A stretch of 64,000 bases of DNA. Source: Pedobacter caeni. Lineage in GTDB: Bacteria; Bacteroidota; Bacteroidia; Sphingobacteriales; Sphingobacteriaceae. Shown here piece after piece: positions 10,005-17,900 of the stretch (its first letter is position 1; each line of letters opens with the position of its first letter). Below the pieces are notes generated by a model. That model was not told the origin of the DNA. It worked only from the letters and a program-made list of their open reading frames with translations, and ran no database searches. Location: positions 806,001 to 870,000 of the forward strand of contig NZ_FQUQ01000001.1 in assembly GCF_900129215.1 (NCBI RefSeq), read 5' to 3'. A program made the translations under genes and the position numbers.

Positions 10005-10607
10005 CTATGATTTCTGGTTTACCAAAGCTGTAACCAGACTTTTCCACTGTGGATAAGAGAATCCAATCTTAGCGCTCCAACCTACAAGCACATTTCGTAC
10101 ATTATTGATCAGTACTGCACTTTCCGAATTGGGGATTTCATTCCTTCCATGAACTTCAGCATGCACTTCAAGACCGGTTCTATAGACCGTAAATGTGGAT
10201 GTTGCTTTATCCTTAAAGAAATGGGCGGTTTCCGGATTGGGATGTAAGGGATTGGATGTTGGCCTGGCCCTCATTCTGATGGACTGTCCGGCTGCCGACT
10301 GCTCTTCATTAATCAGTTCAACTACCACCCAGTCAAACCCATCTCCAACAGTGCTGCCCGGACCTGGTATGTTTATTTTAAAGTGATCACCTTCCATAGC
10401 CGCACGTTTTACTTCCTTTCCGGAAGCATCGGTAAGCGTAAATGTTGCAGATGCAAAGCCACAAATTTTATCCCAGTTGAACACCTCGAGCAAACGCTGA
10501 CGCGCTACGGCATAAAACTCTTTCGCAGCCATTTCCTCTTTAAACGTGGTTTTTTCAAACACATCGATTTCTGAACCTTCTTCCTGTTTTGGGATATCTT
10601 TTTTCAT
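10005..10607 (-). CDS. Protein of unknown function
   Basis: A 200-residue soluble protein that I do not recognise. After a charged N-terminus (1-25) comes a helix-rich stretch ending VFNWDKICGF (about 42-51) and then what looks like a beta-rich domain with FTLTDASGKEV, DGFDWVVVELI and a VHAEVHGRNEIPN segment. The C-terminal half (about 165-200) again reads as helix. No signal peptide, membrane segment or catalytic motif is seen. It may be a toxin-immunity-like or phage-associated small protein, but I have no evidence for either. It stands alone, divergent from the gene at 10708. Confidence 0.7.
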   Translation of the reverse strand: MKKDIPKQEEGSEIDVFEKTTFKEEMAAKEFYAVARQRLLEVFNWDKICGFASATFTLTDASGKEVKRAAMEGDHFKINIPGPGSTVGDGFDWVVVELINEEQSAAGQSIRMRARPTSNPLHPNPETAHFFKDKATSTFTVYRTGLEVHAEVHGRNEIPNSESAVLINNVRNVLVGWSAKIGFSYPQWKSLVTALVNQKS

Positions 10608-10707
10608 TTTCTCTCTTTTCTTATACCAAACAACCCATGTTTATTTTTGTTTCTTTTGGCCCTTTAAGCTAAGCCTTTTTTACGATCCATTTTATTAAAT
10701 TAGTAAG

Positions 10708-11934
10708 ATGAAAGTAGATTACATTGCTTTATCTGTCCCTGTTTTTTTCATCCTGATCGGCATAGAACTGGCATGGTCTTTCTATAAAAAACTGAATTAT
10801 TACCGGCTTAATGATTCCATTTCCAATCTGAGTCAGGGGATAGGGCAGCAGCTTACGGGAATCTTCATGAAAACCGCCTTGTTTTTCGGTTATAAATACA
10901 TTTTTGAAAACTGGAGGGCATTTGACCTGCCGCAATCCATCTGGATCTGGATCCTTCTTTTTATAGGTGTTGATTTTTTCTATTACTGGTTTCACCGGAT
11001 GAGCCATCAGGTAAATGCGCTATGGGCGGCTCATATTGTACACCATCAATCGGAAGAGTACAACCTGACTGTCGCCCTTAGACAATCCTGGTTTCAGGGC
11101 TGGTTTTCCTGGGTCTTTTACCTGCCATTGGCCTTTGTCGGTTTTGATCCGATCATGTTTCTCACCTTAAGTTCGTTCAACACCCTTTATCAATTCTGGA
11201 TCCATACCCGCGCGATAAAAAGCATGGGACCTTTGGAATGGATTCTGAATACACCTTCCCATCACCGGGTGCACCATGGCTCCAATCCAAAATACATTGA
11301 TAAGAACCATGCAGGCACACTGATCATCTGGGACCGTATTTTTGGAACTTTTCAACAGGAAGAAGAGCAGGTGTATTATGGAATTACCACTCCTCTGGCC
11401 AGCTGGAATCCCCTATGGGCCAATATCCATTATTGGGATGAACTTTTAAAAACAGCCAGGCAAAGTCCGCGCTGGCAGGATAAGATAAATGTGTTTCTTA
11501 AACCTCCGGGATGGTTTCCGGCACATCTGGGCGGATTTAAGTACGCTCCTGAAATAGACCCTTTACAGTATAGAAAATATGATCCGGAATTCCATCAGCC
11601 CTTAACAGGTTATGTCATTGTCCAGTTCCTGGTTGGCCTGATTGCCGGTTCGGCGATGCTCTTTCTGAACAGCAGCATTCCAATGCCCGCTTTGATTGCC
11701 GGTGCAGTATTCGTGATTTTAACCTTGCTTACCTGCGGGGCATTGCTGGAAGAAAAGAAATGGAAGGTTAAATTCGAATATGGGCGTTTGGTATTGGGGA
11801 TTTTGATAGTTTTGCTCCTGGATTTCCCGATAGGGTATCAGGTGATATTTTCCATCCTGAATATCTGTTCGGTGATCTGGTTTTATAACCTCCATAAAAA
11901 GAATGTAAATGCTGAAGAAATACCTGAAGTTTAA
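10708..11934 (+). CDS. Fatty-acid hydroxylase/sterol desaturase family membrane di-iron enzyme, AGMO-like
   Basis: A 408-residue integral membrane protein with the eight-histidine di-iron pattern: HRMSH (His96, His100), HIVHH (109, 112, 113) and HRVHH (186, 189, 190), with His166 between. After the last box comes DKNHAGTLIIWDRIFGTF, a stretch shared with alkylglycerol monooxygenase (AGMO/TMEM195), and the C-terminal third has three or more membrane helices as AGMO does. AGMO cleaves the ether bond of alkylglycerols with O2. The next gene, overlapping by 26 bp, is a lysoplasmalogenase homologue, so both may act on ether lipids. Other possibilities are a sphingoid-base or fatty-acyl hydroxylase acting on the ceramides made by the cluster at 1293-4683. 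Family is sure, substrate is not. Confidence 0.85.
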   Translation: MKVDYIALSVPVFFILIGIELAWSFYKKLNYYRLNDSISNLSQGIGQQLTGIFMKTALFFGYKYIFENWRAFDLPQSIWIWILLFIGVDFFYYWFHRMSHQVNALWAAHIVHHQSEEYNLTVALRQSWFQGWFSWVFYLPLAFVGFDPIMFLTLSSFNTLYQFWIHTRAIKSMGPLEWILNTPSHHRVHHGSNPKYIDKNHAGTLIIWDRIFGTFQQEEEQVYYGITTPLASWNPLWANIHYWDELLKTARQSPRWQDKINVFLKPPGWFPAHLGGFKYAPEIDPLQYRKYDPEFHQPLTGYVIVQFLVGLIAGSAMLFLNSSIPMPALIAGAVFVILTLLTCGALLEEKKWKVKFEYGRLVLGILIVLLLDFPIGYQVIFSILNICSVIWFYNLHKKNVNAEEIPEV

Positions 11935-12598
11935 CCTTTTGTTTACGCTGATTTTCATCCTGCAGATCTATGCGGAATTTAACGAAGTCAGTTCCCTGAG
12001 ATACCTGATCAAACCTTGTATCGTTCTTTCCCTGCTCATTATGCTCTATACCCAGACGGGCTTAAAAGGCCGGTTCCATAAACGTTTGTTTACCGGGCTT
12101 GTTTTTGCCCTGGCCGGGGATGTATTGCTGATGCTGGCCTGGAAGGCTCCTTCTTATTTTATGTATGGTCTGGTCGCCTTTTTGATCTGTCATGTGTATT
12201 ATATCAGTGCCTTTTACCTGGATTTCCGTTCTGCACAGGAACTCGATAAAAAAGGGGCAAGAATAGCAATTGTACTATGCGCCCTCTTTAGCATTAGCTT
12301 TTATTTCTTTTTAAGGCCACATTTAGGAGCCATGAAATTACCTGTCATGGTTTATACCTTTGTGATCAGTATGATGATGATGATGGCGGCATTCCGAAAC
12401 AAAAGAGTAAATACCATCAGCTTTAACCTCATTCTATTCGGGGCTTTATGTTTTCTCTTATCAGATTCCATTCTTGCCTACAATAAATTTGTAAAAGGCT
12501 TCGACTTTGCCGGAGTGTTGATCATGGCGACTTATATGGTGGCACAATACCTGATTACGATGGGTGGAGTAGAAAGAAAACTTTTGAAAAACGATTAG
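11909..12598 (+). CDS. YhhN/TMEM86 family membrane protein, probable lysoplasmalogenase
   Basis: A 229-residue protein with about eight membrane helices. The YhhN-family marks are the KP in helix 2 (LIKPCIVLSLL), the conserved Asp in ALAGDVLLML and the later FGALCFLLSDSIL. TMEM86 and bacterial YhhN members hydrolyse the vinyl-ether bond of lysoplasmalogens. The start lies 26 bp inside the preceding gene in another frame, so translation is probably coupled. Its stop overlaps the convergent pbpC stop by 4 bp. Whether this organism makes plasmalogens is not shown by the window; a different ether or ester lipid may be the substrate. Confidence 0.85.
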   Translation: MLKKYLKFNLLFTLIFILQIYAEFNEVSSLRYLIKPCIVLSLLIMLYTQTGLKGRFHKRLFTGLVFALAGDVLLMLAWKAPSYFMYGLVAFLICHVYYISAFYLDFRSAQELDKKGARIAIVLCALFSISFYFFLRPHLGAMKLPVMVYTFVISMMMMMAAFRNKRVNTISFNLILFGALCFLLSDSILAYNKFVKGFDFAGVLIMATYMVAQYLITMGGVERKLLKND

Positions 12599-14991
12599 CG
12601 CTTTCCTTTCTCTTTATCCAGTACCGTAAAAGACTGAACCAGCCTTTCTCCATTTTCATCTACCAATGTGAGGGTATGTTTACCTGCCGGCGGACTGACG
12701 GCAAGCTGGTGATATGATTTGGTGGTCGCCACGTATTCATTATCAATATGCCAGTAGACCTTCGCGTTGTTATTTCGGTGTGTGGCGTTTAAAATCACCT
12801 TTCCCCGGCTTCCGTCAAACTCTACCGGAATGTAAACGCTGGCATTGTTCTTTGGATAGATCATTTCCATTACATAATTGCTGCCTGCATCTGTACAACC
12901 CGGCTTAAAAGGAGGCAGCAGCTTATAATCGCTGTTTTTGATTTTATAATAATACTCCATTGAAGGAGGCAGCACAAACCATGGCTGATGCAGCATCGTT
13001 GACGTAGGCTCACATTGATCTGTCACCCTATAGCTGGCGGTATGGTCCAGGTGGATGAGTTTATGATAGGGACAAAGTCCTGTTTTTTCTGCTGCAGGGG
13101 AGACCAGCTCTTCCAGTGTTTCCTTGCAATATTCACCGGCTTTGTAACCACTTTGTTTGCAAACTTTCATTTTGCGGAGTTTATTCTTCGGAGTCTGGAA
13201 CCATTTTCCATTTGGCAATTGCCGGAAGATGTCGAATAATACCGGAGCAGCGGCATCCACACCTGTTAATCCCGGACGGCCTTCGCCATCCGCATTTCCC
13301 ACCCAGACGCAAACCACATATTTGGGGGTTAATCCAATTGCCCAGGCATCTCTGAAACCAAAGCTTGTACCCGTTTTCCATGCCACCCTTTGGGAAGAAG
13401 AAAACTGCTCCCAAAGCCCTTCTTCACCTGGTCTCATGAGCTCTTCCATTGCATTAAAAGTATTCCAGATGGAACCATGGTCTATCGTGGAGCTCAGCTG
13501 GGTTTCGTAACCATCAAAACGATCATCCCGTTTGTTTTTAACATAAGAGGGCGCGTCGTAATCATGGGGGTTATACTTTCCCTTATACTCATTAAAGTTA
13601 TTCAATGTTCTGGCCATGCCCATATAGGTTTTTGCGAGATCCCACATGGTGACTTCACTTCCGCCCAGGATCAGGGACAATCCGTAATGATCTGCCGGTT
13701 GGTTCAACGTACCGAATCCCATCTTTTTGAGTTTGTCGTAAAAGCGCTGGTATTTATAACTCTGCAGCATTTTAACGGCCGGAATATTTAAGGAACGGCT
13801 CAAGGCACGGTCGGCAGGAATGGCCCCGTCATAACCTAAATCATAGTTTTGAGGAGAATATCCATTGATCTGTGTGGGCACATCAGGAATCAGCGTTTTT
13901 GGCAGGATAAAACCATCATTCAGCATACTTGCATACAACAATGGTTTTAAAGTACTGCCCGGACTTCTGGGGGCCTTAATCATGTCGACATGACTTTCCA
14001 GTTCTTTATTTTCCGGTTGATAAATGTTCCCCACATAACTGACAACCGTCCCGTTTTTAACATCCAGCACCAATGCAGCAATATTATTAATGTCATTGGC
14101 CCGGTACCGGTTGTTGTACCTTTTCAGTAAAGCATTTAACTTGAGCTGAAGATCAAAATCCAGGGTAGAAAGCACTCTGGTAGAATTGTTTTTTAAGGCA
14201 TTACGTTCTGCTTTAAAGCGGTTCAGCAGGTGAGGGGCATTCTGTGGCAATTGCTGAGGTTTGCCGGGAATTGGTTCCAGTTTAGATAAGTTGGCCGTCT
14301 CCTGGTCTATCATTTTTAATGCTGCGATTTTATCCAGCAGGTCATTTCTTTTTTTGATCAGTTTCGGAGAATTTTTACCCGGATGGACCAGGGATGGGCT
14401 ATTAGGAAGAACGGCAAGCGTGGCCATTTCCCCCCAGGATAAAGTTCCTGCGCTTCGTCCGAAATATCTCCATGATGCCGCTTCCAGGCCAACTACATTG
14501 CTTCCGAAAGGTGCATTTGCGGCGTATAGTTTTAAGATGTCCGTTTTAGAATGTGTGAGCTCCAGTCTGAAAGCAAGGACCACTTCAATCATTTTTTGCC
14601 AGATCGTCCGGCTTTCCCTGCGCGACAGGCGGATGACCTGCATCGTTAATGTACTGCCGCCACTAACCACGCTTTTGGCCTTCAGGTTCTGCCGCATTGC
14701 CCTCGCCATCGCTAAAAAATCTATTCCCGGATGCGAAAGAAAGCGCTTGTCCTCAAAAGCGATAATACATTGCTCAAATTTCTTTGGAATGGTATCTGCC
14801 ACCGGGAAACGCCATTGCCCGTCTTTGGCAATCGCTGCACTTAACAATTCCCCGTTTGAAGCTTCTACCACGTAAGAGGTAGGGTTTAAGAATAGTTTTG
14901 AAGGTAAAAGGAACCAAAACCAGCACAGCAATAAAAGACAAATGATATCGCTGAACACTAGTTTTGGTTCATAACTGAACTTTTTTAACAT
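12595..14991 (-). CDS. pbpC: Penicillin-binding protein 1C (transglycosylase/transpeptidase)
   Basis: A 798-residue bifunctional peptidoglycan synthase. One N-terminal membrane helix (about 13-33) is followed by the GT51 glycosyltransferase with catalytic Glu80 in FEDKRFLSHPGID and the GGSTLTMQ motif (111-118). The transpeptidase has the nucleophile Ser346 in SPGSTLKP with Lys349, the SLN motif (400-402) and KTGTS further on. A C-terminal BiPBP_C-type beta domain (about 700-798) completes the PBP1C layout. Only one nucleotide separates it from the alpha-2-macroglobulin gene upstream, an arrangement known as pbpC-yfhM in E. coli and widely conserved. Confidence 0.93.
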   Translation of the reverse strand: MLKKFSYEPKLVFSDIICLLLLCWFWFLLPSKLFLNPTSYVVEASNGELLSAAIAKDGQWRFPVADTIPKKFEQCIIAFEDKRFLSHPGIDFLAMARAMRQNLKAKSVVSGGSTLTMQVIRLSRRESRTIWQKMIEVVLAFRLELTHSKTDILKLYAANAPFGSNVVGLEAASWRYFGRSAGTLSWGEMATLAVLPNSPSLVHPGKNSPKLIKKRNDLLDKIAALKMIDQETANLSKLEPIPGKPQQLPQNAPHLLNRFKAERNALKNNSTRVLSTLDFDLQLKLNALLKRYNNRYRANDINNIAALVLDVKNGTVVSYVGNIYQPENKELESHVDMIKAPRSPGSTLKPLLYASMLNDGFILPKTLIPDVPTQINGYSPQNYDLGYDGAIPADRALSRSLNIPAVKMLQSYKYQRFYDKLKKMGFGTLNQPADHYGLSLILGGSEVTMWDLAKTYMGMARTLNNFNEYKGKYNPHDYDAPSYVKNKRDDRFDGYETQLSSTIDHGSIWNTFNAMEELMRPGEEGLWEQFSSSQRVAWKTGTSFGFRDAWAIGLTPKYVVCVWVGNADGEGRPGLTGVDAAAPVLFDIFRQLPNGKWFQTPKNKLRKMKVCKQSGYKAGEYCKETLEELVSPAAEKTGLCPYHKLIHLDHTASYRVTDQCEPTSTMLHQPWFVLPPSMEYYYKIKNSDYKLLPPFKPGCTDAGSNYVMEMIYPKNNASVYIPVEFDGSRGKVILNATHRNNNAKVYWHIDNEYVATTKSYHQLAVSPPAGKHTLTLVDENGERLVQSFTVLDKEKGKR

Positions 14992-14992
14992 G

Positions 14993-17900
14993 CTATTTAA
15001 TTACCTGCACCCATTTCCCTGCCGTAGTTGCACTAATATTATTGTTATACATTGCTTCACACTGTACTGCCGAAAGATAATAACGACCGATATAAGAGGC
15101 GTTTAAGAGCACTTTGTAAATAACGGTCTCATTCTCTCTCAGATTGAAATAAGTGAATACACGGTCGTCCCTGATGTCTCTGTACGTATATGGCGAAGAG
15201 GCAACTGCACTTTCACTGTCATTGATCCTGTTATTAATGATCTCCCAGCCGGAAGGGAAGATTTGCGTTAAGGCCATTTGTTCATAATAACCCATTCTTC
15301 CAGGATTTTTGATCGTCACCTCAGCATAGAAATCTGTTCCCTGTTTTAAGGTAGATGGGTCCAGTGATTTTCCGTTTAACAACTTATAGTCAATGTTCAT
15401 TTCTAAAGCTTCTGCGTTGTTTGGCAGGAAGGTATTTTGTCCTGCTGAAGGTTGTCCCTGAAGGATCAGACGTCCGAACAACACACGGTCACCGGTATTG
15501 TTGATCACCACACTATTTGCTTTAAAGCTTAAATCAGTGCTGTTCATGAACTGAGCAGAATTTACCGATCCGCTTTTTCCGTCGATCTTATAAGTGTATT
15601 TCAATGAGTTTGAAGCTGTATTTGCCCCACAGAATTTAGCAATTGCCAATAAGCTGTATGCTGTGGTCTGTGTACTGTACCAATCGTCCTGGCCCAATTT
15701 CGCTGCCAGTGGCTGGATCAGCTTCGCTGCATCACCTTTACGGCCAAGCAGGATTAAGGTTTCCAGGATCATCGCCTGATCGCGGACATCGGAACCATAA
15801 GTACCACCCATTTGGTTATAAGGTTTCACTTCTGTGGCCAATCCTCTGATCAGACCGTTTGCAGCATCTGCCTGTCCGGCCAGTTTATAGGCTGCTGCTA
15901 ATCTCCATTTTGCAGTTTCTGAAAGGTATTGGAAAGCTTTCAATCTGTTCATTGCTGCCATTTCCGGTCTTTTAGCCAGTGCAAGCACATATAAACGGTA
16001 AGACTGAGAAAGATCCCCACCATAGAAATTGGAGCTGTTTGGCGCCCAGTTTGCGGCTTTACCTTTCAGGTAACGCAGCAATTCGTCCAGCATTCCAACA
16101 GGAAGGGTATACCCTGCATTTTGTGCCTCTACAAGGAAATGACCGGCATAATTACTTCCCCACTCATCGGAAGTACCTGCTCCGGGCCAATAGCCCAAAC
16201 CACCATCTCCGGTCTGGAAGCCACGTAATTTATTGATTCCCGCTTTCAGGTTTCTTTCGGTCGTTACTTTTTGCTGCTCTGTTAAAGGAGTCAGCTTATT
16301 CAGGAACAGTTGAGGGAATACTCCTGAGGTAGTTTGTTCCACACAACCATGCGGATATTGCATCAGGTAACTCAAACGTTTTTTAAGGTTGATCGGAGGG
16401 ATGGTAGACAATTCCACACTTCCCGTATTTGTTCCCGCCATGCCTACAGGCTGATACGAAGTACCCCAGTTTTTACCAGGCTCGATCACGATAGGCACCA
16501 CATTGGTCACATAAGGATTTGGATTTCTAATGTCCAGCTCCACATCATAAGCCGTTTTCTCTGAACCACTCTGAGCGATCAGTTTCACTTTCGCGATGCC
16601 CGTTATTTCCGGAACTTTGATCTCAAAATAAGCCATTTGCTCTCCTGGTTGTTTGAAGGTCAGCTGCTGTGTTTTGCTGCCAATCACTTCCAGGTTTGCA
16701 GATTGCAGTTGCAGGCTTACATTTTTAAGGTTCTTTTCTGTAGTAAATACCGTTGCAGGCAAGGTAAAGCTTTCGCCCGGACCGATCACCCTTGGAAGAG
16801 TGGCCAACAACATCAGCGGTTTTTTCACCTGTACACTTTTCTCTGCAAAACCATAAGCGCCATCCTGACCGGCAACGACCATCGCTCTTACTGCACCAAT
16901 ATATTGAGGCAATTTAAACTTATGGGTACTGCTGCCTCCTTTGGATAAAGCAAAAGGGCCTAAATATTTTACCACAGGTACAAACCTGTTTGCTTTCGCA
17001 GGGCTGAGGTTTTTGTTGATGCTGCCATCACCACCGATACTCAGGATTCTTTCCAGGTTACCGCCCCATGCACCAAGTACATAGTCAAATAAATCCCATG
17101 TTTTTACACCTAAACCTTCACGGGCATAGAAGACCCCGTGCGGATCAGGAGTTTTAAACCTGGTCAGATCCAGCAAACCTTCATCTACGATTGCTATGGT
17201 ATAGGTCATTGCTTTTCCGTTTTGTTCCGTAACCGTGATGCTGCTTTCCGTTTCCGGTTTCAGCTTATCGGCCATTTTGATCACTGGTTTTAAGATCGTT
17301 TCCGGATCTTCGATCAGCAATGGAATTGCACCATACATCCGGATAGGAAGGTCATTCAGGGTTTGCGCATGAGGCTGTAACAAGGTCACATTTGCAAACA
17401 CGTTAGGTGCCATATCTTTTTCCGCCTTAAACTTAAATTGCGTTTGTCCGGCTTTGGTATCGGTCCAGAAAGTCTTTAATACTTTACTTCCGTTTTCAAT
17501 AGAAATCAGGGCCCTTCCGTCTTTGCCCGAAGGAATGGTGAGCACGATGTCTTCACCAACTTTAAACTTGGTTTTATTCGCTGTAAAAGAAAGCATTGAT
17601 GCTTCTGTAGGATTGCTGTTTTGTTCACGCTGCGCCCATCCCGGCCAATCGATATAGACCGATTTACCAGATACGTGGCCACCATTATTGTCGCGCACCA
17701 GGATCATGTAACGGCCCCATTCCGGTTCGTCGACCCTCATGCTCCAGCTGCCTTTACCGCCATTCAGCTGAATCGTTTCTTTTTTGATCAGCTTATTATA
17801 AGAGTTCTGAGTGAAATTGGCATAGTAATTTTCATTGTCCTGTTCCCACCACCAGCGCCATTGCACTTTATACAGCTCTACATCTACAGATTTCGATCCG

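Noticed and set aside
14261..14875. A 204-codon open frame on the plus strand inside pbpC
   Set aside because: It lies opposite the glycosyltransferase domain of pbpC, whose motifs are intact. The product has no recognisable pattern and is a codon-bias shadow.
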